Source of the DNA: JBEEOW01 sp041191405
GTDB taxonomy: Bacteria; Bacteroidota; Bacteroidia; Cytophagales; UBA9547
DNA: 64,000 bases
Reading direction: 5' to 3'
NCBI GenBank assembly: GCA_041191405.1
Contig: JBEEOW010000002.1
Coordinates: 1 to 64,000, forward strand
Made by a program: the position numbers and the translations under genes. Under the pieces are notes generated by a model. That model searched no databases. It was not told the DNA's origin and was given only the letters and a program-made list of their open reading frames with translations. Below are positions 25,625 through 35,474 of this stretch, one piece after another; positions within the stretch are counted from its first letter, which is position 1, and the number at the start of each line of letters is the position of its first letter.

Positions 25625-28534
25625 CTAAATCACTATGTTTATTATTTTACCAGGAACAATGATTACTTTTTTAGGTGTTTTTCCTTCCATCCACTTGGTA
25701 ACTTGTTCTGTTGAAAGTGCTTCTTTTTGAATTTCTTCTTGCGACAAACTTAATGGCAAATTCAATTTGTGACGAACTTTTCCATTGATTGAAACTGGAT
25801 ATTCAAAATCTGACTCTACTAAATACTCTTCATTGAAAGCGGGGAATACTGCCTTTGAAATACTTTCTGTATGCCCCAATTTAGACCATAATTCTTCTGT
25901 AATATGTGGCGCATAAGGCGACAATATCACTAAGAATGGCTCTAAAATAGCTCTTTTTGAACACTTTAAGTTTGTTAATTCATTTACCAATACCATAAAT
26001 GTACTTACTGAAGTATTGAATGAAAGTCTTTCAATATCTTCTTCTACTTTTTTGATGGTTTTGTGTAAATGCTTTAATTCTTCTTTGCTTGGTGCTTCTT
26101 CTGAAACAATAAATTCATTGTTGTCATTATAAAACAATCTCCAAACTCTTCTTAAAAAACGAGCAACACCATCAATACTGTTGGTATTCCATGGCTTAAA
26201 TTGCTCTAAAGGACCTAAGAACATTTCATACATTCTTAAAGTATCCGCTCCGTATTTTGCAACTATGTTATCAGGATTTACTACGTTGTATTTTGATTTC
26301 GACATTTTCTCTACCAAAGGAGAACAATAAAAAGTAAAAGATTCATCAGAAAATTTACCTTTAAATAAATATCCATTTTCATTTAAAAACAAATAACCTC
26401 CTTGAATATTGGTTTTCCCTATTTCAGAATTAATATATTCTTTAAGATTTAAATTATGAGAAACTGAATCTACAAATTCAATAGGAATATGAATAGTACT
26501 TGTATGTTTTTCTAATTTATTTTTTGTAACAAATTCTTTTTCTAAAAAAACCAATCTAACATTTCCATTTTCTTCAAAATTAAAATATTGTTTAATAATT
26601 GAAAGTGGAGCAACTCCATCTATTTCTGTATAATCAGTTATTAGATAAATAATTTCAGAAACACCCTGAATCATTCCTTGATTCACCAACTTTTTGAACG
26701 GTTCAATATTCGAAACCAATCCTAAATCAAACAAAAACTTGTTCCAGAAACGTGAATACAATAAGTGACCTGTTGCATGTTCGGCTCCACCTATGTATAA
26801 ATCAACTTCTTGCCAATAGTTTTGAGCTTCTTTTGATACAAATGAACCATCATTTTTTGAGTCCATATAGCGTAAAAAATACCAGCTCGAACCTGCCCAA
26901 CCCGGCATGGTACTTAACTCATAACCATATTTATTTTGATACAACCAATCTTTTGCTCTACCCAATGGAGGTTCGCCTGTTTCTGTTGGTTGGTATGCAT
27001 CAATTTCAGGCAGGGTAAGTGGCAATTCACTTTCTTCAATTACATAAGGTAAATTATTTTTGTAATACACAGGAATTGGCTCTCCCCAGTAACGCTGACG
27101 GCTAAAAATTGCATCTCTAATTCTGAAATTTACCTTGCCTTTTCCTACACCTAATTCTTCAATTTTTTGAATGGCAAGATGAATTGCTTCTTTGGTTTCT
27201 AAACCATTTAAGAACTCCGAATTGATTACTTTTCCGGTTTTTGCTTCGAAATTTTCTTTACTAATATCGCTAAATTCGCCTTCATAAACTTGAATGATTG
27301 GCAAATTAAACTTTGTAGCAAACTCAAAATCACGCACATCAGACGATGGCACTGCCATTACTGCACCTGTACCGTAACCTGCTAATACATAATCAGATGT
27401 CCAAACTGGAACCAATGTTTTTGTAAATGGATTAATTACATAAGCACCTGTAAACTCACCAGTTTTTTCGGTATCACTTATTCTATCTCTTTCCGAACGG
27501 TTTTTAGCCCAAAGCACATATTTATCAACTGCTTCTTTTTGCTCATCGGTTGTAATTTTAGCAACCAATGGATGCTCAGGAGCTAATGTTACGAAAGTAA
27601 CACCAAATACAGTATCAGGACGAGTAGTGAAAACTTCAATAATATCATCAAATTTCTCTAACTGAAATCTTAATGTTGAACCAACACTTTTTCCAATCCA
27701 GTTACGTTGCATTTCTTTTACTGAATCAGACCAATCAAGTGCCTCTAAATCATTCAATAATCTATCAGCGTAGGCAGTAATACGCAACGACCATTGTTGC
27801 ATTTTTTTCTTTTCAACAGGGTATCCTCCACGTTCAGAAACGCCATCTTTTACCTCTTCGTTAGCTAACACAGTTCCCAATGCTGGGCACCAGTTTACCG
27901 AAGTTTCAGCTAAAAATGCTAAACGATAATTTAATAACAAAGCTTGTTTTTCTTCTTCAGAATAAGCATTCCATTCTGAGGCAGTGAACGAACCTTCATA
28001 ATCAGTATGAGCATTTGCACCCGCAGAACCTTTTTGTTCAAATACAGCTACTAAAGTACTGATATTCTCAGCTTTATTGCTTTCGTTATTATACCATGAA
28101 TTGAAAAGTTGTATAAAAATCCATTGTGTCCATTTGTAATATTCAGCTTCGCAAGTTCTAATTTCACGGTCCCAATCAAATGAAAAACCAAGATTATCTA
28201 ACTGTTTTTTATAAGTGCTAATATTATTTTCAGTAGTAATTGCAGGGTGCTGACCAGTTTGAATAGCGTATTGCTCAGCTGGTAAACCAAATGCATCAAA
28301 GCCCATTGGGTGCAACACATTAAAACCCTTATTTCTTTTATATCTACTTACGATATCAGAAGCAATATACCCAAGTGGGTGCCCAACATGCAAACCCGCA
28401 CCTGATGGATATGGGAACATATCAAGAGAATAAAACTTAGGTTTGTCGGTGCTAGTACTGGTTTTAAAAGTAGCATTTTGTTTCCAGTAAGTTTGCCATT
28501 TTTTTTCTATATCGTTGAAATTATACTCTGCCAT
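25625..28534 (-). CDS. leuS: Leucyl-tRNA synthetase
   Basis: The 969-residue class I synthetase charges tRNA-Leu. The HIGH-type motif appears as HVGHPLGY (about 47-54) and the KMSKS loop as EKMSKSKYNVVNPD (about 735-748). The editing domain has its threonine-rich floor (EVFTTRPDTVFGVTF). An insert at about 160-215 (SAGANAHTDYEGSFTASEWN) is typical of Bacteroidota enzymes. The stretch between GMIQG and KMSKS is long, about 100 residues. The C-terminal anticodon-binding region is complete. A terminator follows. Confidence 0.96.
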   Translation of the reverse strand: MAEYNFNDIEKKWQTYWKQNATFKTSTSTDKPKFYSLDMFPYPSGAGLHVGHPLGYIASDIVSRYKRNKGFNVLHPMGFDAFGLPAEQYAIQTGQHPAITTENNISTYKKQLDNLGFSFDWDREIRTCEAEYYKWTQWIFIQLFNSWYNNESNKAENISTLVAVFEQKGSAGANAHTDYEGSFTASEWNAYSEEEKQALLLNYRLAFLAETSVNWCPALGTVLANEEVKDGVSERGGYPVEKKKMQQWSLRITAYADRLLNDLEALDWSDSVKEMQRNWIGKSVGSTLRFQLEKFDDIIEVFTTRPDTVFGVTFVTLAPEHPLVAKITTDEQKEAVDKYVLWAKNRSERDRISDTEKTGEFTGAYVINPFTKTLVPVWTSDYVLAGYGTGAVMAVPSSDVRDFEFATKFNLPIIQVYEGEFSDISKENFEAKTGKVINSEFLNGLETKEAIHLAIQKIEELGVGKGKVNFRIRDAIFSRQRYWGEPIPVYYKNNLPYVIEESELPLTLPEIDAYQPTETGEPPLGRAKDWLYQNKYGYELSTMPGWAGSSWYFLRYMDSKNDGSFVSKEAQNYWQEVDLYIGGAEHATGHLLYSRFWNKFLFDLGLVSNIEPFKKLVNQGMIQGVSEIIYLITDYTEIDGVAPLSIIKQYFNFEENGNVRLVFLEKEFVTKNKLEKHTSTIHIPIEFVDSVSHNLNLKEYINSEIGKTNIQGGYLFLNENGYLFKGKFSDESFTFYCSPLVEKMSKSKYNVVNPDNIVAKYGADTLRMYEMFLGPLEQFKPWNTNSIDGVARFLRRVWRLFYNDNNEFIVSEEAPSKEELKHLHKTIKKVEEDIERLSFNTSVSTFMVLVNELTNLKCSKRAILEPFLVILSPYAPHITEELWSKLGHTESISKAVFPAFNEEYLVESDFEYPVSINGKVRHKLNLPLSLSQEEIQKEALSTEQVTKWMEGKTPKKVIIVPGKIINIVI

Positions 28535-28662
28535 GATGTGGATTTTTAAAAACCGAATTCCTACAAAAGTAGTATTTTATCAGCGGATTTCATAAATATT
28601 GACTCTGAAAAGGGAACAATGAGAATGAATTTTGATTAAAAAATAAAAAACATTTCTCTCTA

Positions 28663-28694
28663 TTTGTAATTAGTCTAAATAAATATTAGGTTTG
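28663..28694 (+). promoter_or_regulatory. Bacteroidota-type promoter (TTTG - 20 bp - TAGGTTTG)
   Basis: TTTG at 28663-28666 and TAGGTTTG at 28687-28694 are separated by 20 bases, matching the known Bacteroidota -33/-7 layout. The -7 element ends 22 bases before the ATG at 28717. Confidence 0.65.
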
Positions 28695-28716
28695 CAAAAC
28701 CAAAATACACTTAATA

Positions 28717-29181
28717 ATGAAAAAAACACATCTAGTTAATTATTCAGTAGCAAGTCTACTAATATTTTCCTCATGTATGTCATTCTCTGACCCTGAGGAT
28801 CATCACATCAACTTTATTCAAGCTGAAAAAAAGAGTTCTCAGCAAGTACTCTCTACAAATTGGGAATACCAAAAAGTGAGAGAAATTAATCATAACAATT
28901 ATTTAAAAACAATTGATACAATTTCAGATAAAGCTATTGAAATTGAGTTTGATTTACACAGAGATACAAGTACTTTTATTTTTGAAGGGAAAAAAGTAAT
29001 TGATACAATATCAATTACTTATAAAAGAAATTTAAAATACAATACTCAACGAGACAAATATTTCATGCTTATTAGAGATTTAAAAATTCTTAAAAGCACA
29101 TTCAACAACGCTGAGGTTTCAACAAATTCAGATTTTAACTATAAAGATCAAGATGAAAAAACAATTATTTTATATCGTTAG
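28717..29181 (+). CDS. Small lipoprotein of unknown function
   Basis: The 154-residue protein has a lipoprotein signal with Cys20 (LLIFSSC). The rest is hydrophilic with beta-strand-like segments (IEIEFDLHRDTSTFIFEGK). No family is recognised. Its 3' end overlaps the start of the next gene by 29 bases, so the two are probably translated together. The partner is a predicted outer-membrane barrel. Confidence 0.7.
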   Translation: MKKTHLVNYSVASLLIFSSCMSFSDPEDHHINFIQAEKKSSQQVLSTNWEYQKVREINHNNYLKTIDTISDKAIEIEFDLHRDTSTFIFEGKKVIDTISITYKRNLKYNTQRDKYFMLIRDLKILKSTFNNAEVSTNSDFNYKDQDEKTIILYR

Positions 29182-29860
29182 TAGTTTAACCATGTTTGTT
29201 GCTATTAATTCATCTGCACAAACTGATACTGTAAAATCAAATACAGAAAATAAATTTAGAATCGAAATTCAACCATTAAATTTACTTCAATCGTTAACTT
29301 ACAGTGCATTCGAGGTTAAAAGGTTAAAATTAAATTTAGGTTTCTCATATCGAATAACCTCTAAATTATGGTTAAAGAGTCAAATTGGATATTTCCAAAC
29401 AGTTAAAAATGATTCATTAACAAAGGAATCACTTTATTCAAATAAAGGTATAGCAGCAAAATTTGGAGCTGAATGGATAAACCAAATTGAACCTGGTGTT
29501 AATTTAGGTATATATTATAGATTAGCATTTTCAACCAATGAAATATATTCTGTAGCAAATATTCGAAGTGATTACTATGGAAATTATCAAAAAACGTTTA
29601 ATGAAAATTTAACCATTCCTTGGAGTGAAATAGGCTTTAGAATTTATTTCGACCCTAATTCGATTTCAGTATATAATCAAAAAAATAAAAATAAATTATA
29701 TCTCGGAATTGGACCAGAATTAATGATTACAAATGGCAAACCATTTGATAAAGATTATGAAATAATTCAAATTAATGGATGGGGTACGCCAGGTTTTTGG
29801 GGCTACAGAAAATCAAATATTAATTTAAGAATTGGTTTTGATTTAGGATACACTTTTTAA
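29153..29860 (+). CDS. Predicted outer-membrane beta-barrel protein
   Basis: The 235-residue protein has a signal peptide (about 1-22, FYIVSSLTMFVAINSSAQ). It then has alternating amphipathic strands (LNLGFSYRITSKLWLKSQIGYFQ, NLGIYYRLAFS) and ends with an aromatic residue (RIGFDLGYTF), as in barrel proteins inserted by Bam. The substrate is unknown. The start overlaps the lipoprotein gene by 29 bases. ATG is supported by the signal peptide. A bidirectional terminator follows. Confidence 0.78.
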   Translation: MKKQLFYIVSSLTMFVAINSSAQTDTVKSNTENKFRIEIQPLNLLQSLTYSAFEVKRLKLNLGFSYRITSKLWLKSQIGYFQTVKNDSLTKESLYSNKGIAAKFGAEWINQIEPGVNLGIYYRLAFSTNEIYSVANIRSDYYGNYQKTFNENLTIPWSEIGFRIYFDPNSISVYNQKNKNKLYLGIGPELMITNGKPFDKDYEIIQINGWGTPGFWGYRKSNINLRIGFDLGYTF

Positions 29861-29867
29861 CTTAACT

Positions 29868-29900
29868 CAAACCCCAATTTTGTTTTAAAATTGGGGTTTG
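29868..29900. terminator. Bidirectional intrinsic terminator
   Basis: A near-perfect 14-bp stem CAAACCCCAATTTT / AAAATTGGGGTTTG between convergent genes (barrel protein and PolX). Confidence 0.9.
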
Positions 29901-29913
29901 ATATTTTAAAGTT

Positions 29914-31608
29914 TTACAATCCTTTTTTCCATTTAAAATAAGTATCCATTTCATTTAAATTCAATCCATTAAAAAGGAACTCAGGAGTTAAGCCACCTTT
30001 ACGAGCAACACAAATTCCGTAATAAATATAGTGTAATGAGGCAGTGTTGTGTGCATCTGGGTTAATGGAAATTTTTACACCTTTGTCCATACAGTAATAA
30101 ATCCAACGCCAATCCATATCCAATCTCCATGAATCAGCATTTAACTCCATAATTACATTATTTGCAGCACAAGCTTCAATAATCATTTTATGATTAATTG
30201 GATAACCATTTCGTCGTAATAAAAGTCGGCCAGTTGGGTGTCCAAGCATGGTTGTATGTGGATTTTCAATCGCTTTCAATAATCTTTGATTGGCTTTTTC
30301 TTCGCTCATGTCTAAATTTTGATGAACAGAAGCAACCACATAATCAAATCTTTTCAAAAATTCTTGGTCGTAATCCAATGAGCCATCAGCTAAAATATCT
30401 GATTCAATTCCTTTAAACACTTTAAAATCATTACCAAAAACAGCGTTTAACTTATCAATTTCACCATGTTGTTGTAAAACTTTTTCTTCATCAAGTCCGC
30501 CAGCCCAATAAGCAGCTTTACTATGGTCTGCAATTCCGAAATATTGCATTCCCATGTTTTTGCAATAATTAGCCATTTCTGATAAAGTATTTTTACCATC
30601 ACTATACGTAGAGTGATTATGAACAATACCTTTAATATCTGCTAATTCGACTAGTTTTGGTAAGGTATTTAGTTTAGCTTTTTCGGCTGTAGCAATAAAT
30701 TCTCTTTGTTCGGGAACTACAAATTGCCAACCTAAATTTTTAAAAACTTCCTCTTCTGTACTCGCTCCTGCACGTTGTAAATACAACATTAAGTTTTGTT
30801 TATCATTTACTTGTGTACTCAAAAACTCAGCACTCGACGAATGTAAAACCACTGCTGACCCTAGTTTTCGTTCTGCAACTAAGTGAATAGTTACAGGCAA
30901 ACCCAAACTTTGCTCCGTACCTCGCCAAGTAAATGGCCCTGATTGCGATTCATTTTCAACTAAAATTGCAACTGTTTTAAGTTTTTCGTGAATATCCTCT
31001 ATTTCATCTGATGCTATAAAAATAAGATTATCAACAACTTCACTGCACATTTTTACTTGCCCACTAAGCAAAAGTTTAATTCCTGTTTGAGCTTCAACCT
31101 CTTTTTCAATCAAAAGTGATGCTTGTTCTGCTTCATCAAAATGAAATTTACCTATTTGGGCTTTCTTAAAAGCAATATTTTCTAAAATAGATATTTGTGT
31201 TTTTTCTCCAAAACCTTTAAATCCAGCTAATTTATTTTCTAAACAAGCTTTTTCAAGTGTTTCTATGTTTGAAATTTCGTACTCTTTCCATAATGTTTTT
31301 ACTTTCTTAGGCCCCAAACCTTTTATCTGCATCAATGCTAAAACACCTTTAGGTGTTTTGTTTAGTAAAATATTTAAGTCTGAAAATGAATTACTTGCTA
31401 ATATTTCAGCAATATTGCCCGACATAGTTTTACTAAAACCATGCACTTTTTCTAATTCCTCAGCATTTGAATTACTAATTGAATCCAACAACTTATCCAA
31501 ACGAGAAGCAGCCCCTCTAAAAGCCTTAGCTTTAAATTCGTTTTCCTCATGGATATCCATTAAGTCAGCAGTAAGTTCAAGTAATTCGCTTATTTCAGAA
31601 TTTTGCAT
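29914..31608 (-). CDS. polX: PolX-type protein with intact PHP domain and eroded polymerase site
   Basis: The 564-residue protein has the PolX layout: N-terminal helix-hairpin-helix region (about 1-135), polymerase-X-like region (about 150-315) and C-terminal PHP domain (about 330-564). The PHP metal motifs are complete: HNHSTYSDG, GIADHSK, KGIESDI, ASVHQN, GHPTGRL and NPDAHN. In the polymerase part the usual GSxRRG...GDxDxL stretch reads LSGQVKMCSEVVDNLIFIAS, so the GS and Arg residues and the second Asp are missing. It is likely a PHP phosphoesterase/exonuclease in base repair rather than an active polymerase (inference). Confidence 0.88.
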   Translation of the reverse strand: MQNSEISELLELTADLMDIHEENEFKAKAFRGAASRLDKLLDSISNSNAEELEKVHGFSKTMSGNIAEILASNSFSDLNILLNKTPKGVLALMQIKGLGPKKVKTLWKEYEISNIETLEKACLENKLAGFKGFGEKTQISILENIAFKKAQIGKFHFDEAEQASLLIEKEVEAQTGIKLLLSGQVKMCSEVVDNLIFIASDEIEDIHEKLKTVAILVENESQSGPFTWRGTEQSLGLPVTIHLVAERKLGSAVVLHSSSAEFLSTQVNDKQNLMLYLQRAGASTEEEVFKNLGWQFVVPEQREFIATAEKAKLNTLPKLVELADIKGIVHNHSTYSDGKNTLSEMANYCKNMGMQYFGIADHSKAAYWAGGLDEEKVLQQHGEIDKLNAVFGNDFKVFKGIESDILADGSLDYDQEFLKRFDYVVASVHQNLDMSEEKANQRLLKAIENPHTTMLGHPTGRLLLRRNGYPINHKMIIEACAANNVIMELNADSWRLDMDWRWIYYCMDKGVKISINPDAHNTASLHYIYYGICVARKGGLTPEFLFNGLNLNEMDTYFKWKKGL

Positions 31609-31750
31609 AAAAGAGTATTGGTTTAGCTAAGAATAACAAAAATAGTTTTTAGCTTTAAGAATAAACAAATTAATCAGTAAAAAATAAAAAGTTTGTTGAA
31701 AAACATTTAAATTCGTTTATCAAAATACATTTTTATAATCCTTAAAACTT

Positions 31751-32158
31751 ATGAAAAACCTACTACTCTTACCTCTCTTCATACTATTTTTAGCTTGTGC
31801 AAATAAAAAAGCACAACAAACTGAAAGTAATATACCTAAGCAATTAATTGATAAACAATGGTCAACTGTAAACGAATTAAACAAAAACGGTTTACAAGCA
31901 TTTAAGCCTTCAAACTTACCACTTCCACCTTCAAGAGGTAGAGAAACTATACATTTCAAATCAGGCGGAACAGTTGAATATAAACACATTGCCCCAAGTT
32001 GTGGCTTAGATACTTGGCTTGGCACCTGGAAAGTTGAAAACAAAGTAATCAAAGTTTCAGTTATCTTTAAAGAAGTAACTCGTAAATACAGTTTTGAACC
32101 AATTTCGGTTTCTGACACAATTATTTACATGAAAATGAATAGTTTAAATGACAAATAA
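31751..32158 (+). CDS. Small lipoprotein of unknown function
   Basis: The 135-residue protein has a lipoprotein signal with the lipobox LACA (Cys17). The body has a conserved-looking core with ETIHFKSGGTVEYKHIAPSCG and LGTWKVENKVIKVSV. This resembles small lipocalin-like or META-like lipoprotein folds, but not firmly. Its end overlaps the MFS gene by 11 bases, so the two may be coupled. An antisense ORF over the same bases has no such signal and was not accepted. Confidence 0.72.
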   Translation: MKNLLLLPLFILFLACANKKAQQTESNIPKQLIDKQWSTVNELNKNGLQAFKPSNLPLPPSRGRETIHFKSGGTVEYKHIAPSCGLDTWLGTWKVENKVIKVSVIFKEVTRKYSFEPISVSDTIIYMKMNSLNDK

Positions 32159-33395
32159 AGACCCTTATTTAGCTTTAAGAATACCAGAATTTAGATTTTT
32201 TATCATTGCTCGGTTTTGCATCATTGTAGCCCTACAAATTCAAGGAGTTGTAGTAGGTTGGCAAATGTACGAAATCACAAACGACCCTTTTGCACTAGGT
32301 CTCATTGGTTTAGCAGAAGCTATTCCCGCCATTGGAGTTTCACTTTACGCTGGGCATATTGCAGACACGGTATCTCGCAAAAAAATCATATCACTTTGTG
32401 TTGGTTTACTAACAATTTGTTCTGCTAGCTTATTGTTTATCAATCAAATAAACTTAATATCAATTCTTGGAAATGATGCAATAAAATGGTCATTATACGG
32501 AGCAATTTTTATGAGTGGTATAGCTCGTGGTTTTATGGGTCCAGCATTATTTGCATTTATGCCTCAACTTTTAAATAACAAAACGGAATATGCAAATGCA
32601 GTTTCGTGGAATAGTACTACTTGGCAAACAGCCTCAGTTGCTGGACCAGCTTTAGGCGGATTGATTTATGTATTTGGAGGTTTAAATGCCAGCTATTCAG
32701 CAGATTTAGGATTAATGTTTTTGGCTTTAATTATAATATTATTTAGTATTTCAAGTAGAGAATTACCAACTCAAATAAACAAAGAAATTTTAACTATAAA
32801 AGAGAGTATCACAGTTGGAATCAAGTTTATTTTCGAAAATAAGATTATACTTTCAGCCATAAGTCTAGATTTATTTGCAGTATTATTTGGCGGAGCAGTT
32901 GCCTTATTACCAGTATTTTGTAAAGATATTTTACATGAAGGGGCTTGGGCTTTGGGCTTACTTAGAGCAGCTCCAGCCGTAGGTTCGGTAATTATGGCAA
33001 TGGGTATAGCCTACATTCCGATTCATAAAAAAGCAGGGAATAAACTACTTTGGGCAGTAGCAGGTTTCGGCGTTTGTATGATAGGATTTGCTGTTTCAGA
33101 AATATTTTGGATATCGTTTGCTTTGCTACTTTTAAGTGGAGCTTGCGATAGCATCAGCGTAATTGTTCGTTCTACATTATTACAAACCCGCACACCTGAA
33201 CATATGAAAGGAAGAGTTTCGGCAGTAAATAATATATTTATTGGCTCATCAAATGAAATCGGTTCATTTGAGTCAGGTTTGGCTGCCAAACTATTAGGAA
33301 CTGTAAACTCTGAAATTTTTGGAGGATGTATGACCTTAATTGTGGCCGCAATTACAGCTTATAAAGCAAAGGAATTAAGAGAGTTGGAACTGTAA
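32148..33395 (+). CDS. MFS transporter (EntS/drug-exporter-like)
   Basis: The 415-residue protein has about twelve membrane helices and the MFS loop 2-3 motif as AGHIADTVSRKKII (about 65-78). The overall pattern (FRFFIIARFCIIVALQIQGVVVGWQMYEIT) resembles EntS-type or tetracycline-type exporters. The substrate is unknown. It starts inside the last codons of the lipoprotein gene and ends 6 bases before the convergent peptidase gene. Confidence 0.88.
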   Translation: MTNKDPYLALRIPEFRFFIIARFCIIVALQIQGVVVGWQMYEITNDPFALGLIGLAEAIPAIGVSLYAGHIADTVSRKKIISLCVGLLTICSASLLFINQINLISILGNDAIKWSLYGAIFMSGIARGFMGPALFAFMPQLLNNKTEYANAVSWNSTTWQTASVAGPALGGLIYVFGGLNASYSADLGLMFLALIIILFSISSRELPTQINKEILTIKESITVGIKFIFENKIILSAISLDLFAVLFGGAVALLPVFCKDILHEGAWALGLLRAAPAVGSVIMAMGIAYIPIHKKAGNKLLWAVAGFGVCMIGFAVSEIFWISFALLLLSGACDSISVIVRSTLLQTRTPEHMKGRVSAVNNIFIGSSNEIGSFESGLAAKLLGTVNSEIFGGCMTLIVAAITAYKAKELRELEL

Positions 33396-33401
33396 AATGA
33401 A

Positions 33402-34661
33402 CTAAAATTTATCATTAAACTCTTTAACCAAAGTATAAATTTCTTTAAACTTAGTCATTGGCAATGAAGCCGATTTATCATAAATATCATGATAAGCAGA
33501 AATCCCTCCTAATCCATACAAAAAGAAGGAATGCACTCCTAATTCTGAAAAATGATAATGGTCTGAATTTGAAGCTTTACCTCGTTTATTAATTTTAGTT
33601 AAAAGTGATTTTTCTCTGTTTATTGAATCCATTTGCTCAAACTCGTGAGGGAAAATGGTAGCATTCACTACTGTTGCTCCATCATCTCCTGTACCAACTA
33701 AATCTAAATTAGTTACAAATTTTACTTGATTTAAAGGGAAAACTGGATTTTGTGTATAGAATTTTGAACCCAACAGGCCAATTTCTTCAGCACCGAATGC
33801 AATAAAAATCATGGAGTACTTCGGTGGATTTACAACATAATTTTTGGCTAACTCCAACATCATTGCAATACCTGCTGCATTATCATTTGCTCCAGGGAAA
33901 TAAACATCTTTCCCCATTCTTCCTAAGTGATCATAATGTGCACAAACTATTAAAAAAGAATCCGCCTTCACAGTTCCTCTTACAAAACCAACTACATTTT
34001 GAGTTGTGTATTTTGGAATTAAAGTTGCTTCAATATGTGCTTTAATATTAGCAGGTTTCAAATCAAAACTATCTTTTAAAACCTCAATTTCAGCATGTTT
34101 TAATTGATTTTGGGCAACAGATGCTGTTAACTTTTTGGGTTGAAGAAAAATCCAAAGCGGAGCTTGTTCAAATTTAGCTTGAATTTCTGCAGATTGTTGA
34201 CGAATCTTTGATTTCCATTTTGCATCAATGATTAAAGCTGTATTTCGTAAATCAAGTGTTAAAAAAAGTGATTTTTTTTGAGGAGAAAAAAACAATGAAG
34301 AATCTAAATCAAAAGCCTTAAACTTACCTTTAATGGGTGCTGAATTGGGAGAAACAATAAACGATGAACCACATTTTAAATTATTGATTCCATCTTTAAG
34401 CATCACTTTTCCGGGAAAAGTATTTACAGAAATATCATATCTCTGAAAATAACTCCCATTTTTTAAAGGCAAAAGTCCAATCTCTTGATATTGTTTTGCT
34501 ATATAAGCTGCCGCCAAACTATCACCTTTTGAAACATAACCTCTTCCGTGCATGCTTGGAGAAGCCAACGTATCAATAGTTTTTCGAGCCTGAACTAAAT
34601 CCTGAGCCGAAACGATAGTTGTAAAAGCCAATGCCAATAAAGTCAATAACGGTTTTATCAT
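33402..34661 (-). CDS. Exported M28 family metallopeptidase
   Basis: The 419-residue protein has a signal peptide (about 1-19). The M28 zinc-site pattern is visible: His and Asp in CAHYDHLG ... GANDNAAG, Glu pair in GAEEIGLLGS, Asp in NLDLVGTG, and the final His in SNSDHYHFSELGV. Such enzymes are aminopeptidases acting in the periplasm or outside. No PA or T9SS domain is seen in it. Its promoter region lies in the 108-base gap behind gcvH, which contains a terminator hairpin. Confidence 0.9.
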   Translation of the reverse strand: MIKPLLTLLALAFTTIVSAQDLVQARKTIDTLASPSMHGRGYVSKGDSLAAAYIAKQYQEIGLLPLKNGSYFQRYDISVNTFPGKVMLKDGINNLKCGSSFIVSPNSAPIKGKFKAFDLDSSLFFSPQKKSLFLTLDLRNTALIIDAKWKSKIRQQSAEIQAKFEQAPLWIFLQPKKLTASVAQNQLKHAEIEVLKDSFDLKPANIKAHIEATLIPKYTTQNVVGFVRGTVKADSFLIVCAHYDHLGRMGKDVYFPGANDNAAGIAMMLELAKNYVVNPPKYSMIFIAFGAEEIGLLGSKFYTQNPVFPLNQVKFVTNLDLVGTGDDGATVVNATIFPHEFEQMDSINREKSLLTKINKRGKASNSDHYHFSELGVHSFFLYGLGGISAYHDIYDKSASLPMTKFKEIYTLVKEFNDKF

Positions 34662-34672
34662 ATAGAAACAAC

Positions 34673-34702
34673 AAAGTCTAGATTTGTATAAACCTAGACT
34701 TT
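34673..34702 (-). terminator. Probable intrinsic terminator after gcvH
   Basis: Stem AAAGTCTAG / CTAGACTTT with a 12-base loop between gcvH and the M28 gene. The T-run on the minus strand is short, so termination may be partial. Confidence 0.6.
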
Positions 34703-34769
34703 ATTCATTTTAAGTAATATTATGCAACTCAAATATTCCAGATAATTTGGAAATACTCAATTTAAAATC

Positions 34770-35150
34770 TTAAACACCAATTAATTTTTGATATGCATCA
34801 GCATCTAAAAGTGCATCAATATCAGCAATATTATTAACTTTTAATTTGATTAACCAACCATCTCCATAAGCATCAGAATTTACTTTTTCAGGAGAACCAT
34901 CTAATATTGAATTGATTTCTAATACAGTACCAGCAACTGGTAAAAATAAATCAGAAACTGTTTTAACAGCCTCAACAGAACCAAAAACATCGTTTGCTCC
35001 TAATTCCTGACCAACAGTATTGATATCAACAAAAACAATATCACCTAATTCACGTTGAGCAAAATCAGTAATACCAACAAAAGCAACATCACCTTCAACA
35101 CGAATCCATTCGTGCTCTTGAGTATATTTTAATTCTTTAGGGAAATTCAT
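34770..35150 (-). CDS. gcvH: Glycine cleavage system H protein
   Basis: The 126-residue protein carries the lipoyl arm of the glycine cleavage complex between the P, T and L proteins. The lipoylated lysine is Lys63 in GSVEAVKTVSDL; the flanking pattern LGDIVFVDIN and LKVNN...DALLDADAY is typical. The gcvP and gcvT genes are not in the window, so it is a stand-alone gene. It ends near the terminator at 34673-34702 and is preceded by the yidD gene. Confidence 0.95.
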   Translation of the reverse strand: MNFPKELKYTQEHEWIRVEGDVAFVGITDFAQRELGDIVFVDINTVGQELGANDVFGSVEAVKTVSDLFLPVAGTVLEINSILDGSPEKVNSDAYGDGWLIKLKVNNIADIDALLDADAYQKLIGV

Positions 35151-35232
35151 ATCCTATATTTTATTATTATCGAAAGCCAAATATAATACTTTTTTGTTAA
35201 AAATTGAATTGCTTAAATTCTTAACTAATTTT

Positions 35233-35466
35233 TTAAGGCACAGGGTCGTGCCCATGTGAGTGACTAAATGGATGACATTTACTAATCCTCTTAACACCTA
35301 AATAAATACCTTTGATTGGTCCATACTTCTGAATTGCCTCTGCAGCATACTGCGAACAAGTTGGCGTAAATCTGCAACTCATTGGTAACATTGGAGATAT
35401 AAACCATTGATAAAATCGAATGGGAATTATAAAAATAGTTGTAATAATAAGTTTTATGTAATTCAT
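35233..35466 (-). CDS. yidD: Membrane protein insertion efficiency factor YidD
   Basis: The 77-residue protein matches YidD: the amphipathic N-terminus (IRFYQWFISPMLPMSCRFTP) and the motif TCSQYAAEAIQKYG ... CHPFSHSHGHDPVP. YidD assists YidC-mediated membrane insertion at the inner face of the membrane. It is not next to rpmH or rnpA here. It lies 8 bases after the DUF2752 gene, so the two probably share a transcript. Confidence 0.93.
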   Translation of the reverse strand: MNYIKLIITTIFIIPIRFYQWFISPMLPMSCRFTPTCSQYAAEAIQKYGPIKGIYLGVKRISKCHPFSHSHGHDPVP

Positions 35467-35474
35467 TAAAAATT

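Noticed and set aside
26752..27018. Plus-strand ORF inside leuS
   Set aside because: Shadow of the synthetase gene with no features of its own.
31720..32118. Minus-strand ORF over the lipoprotein gene
   Set aside because: No signal or family; the plus-strand ORF has a clear lipobox and couples to the MFS gene.
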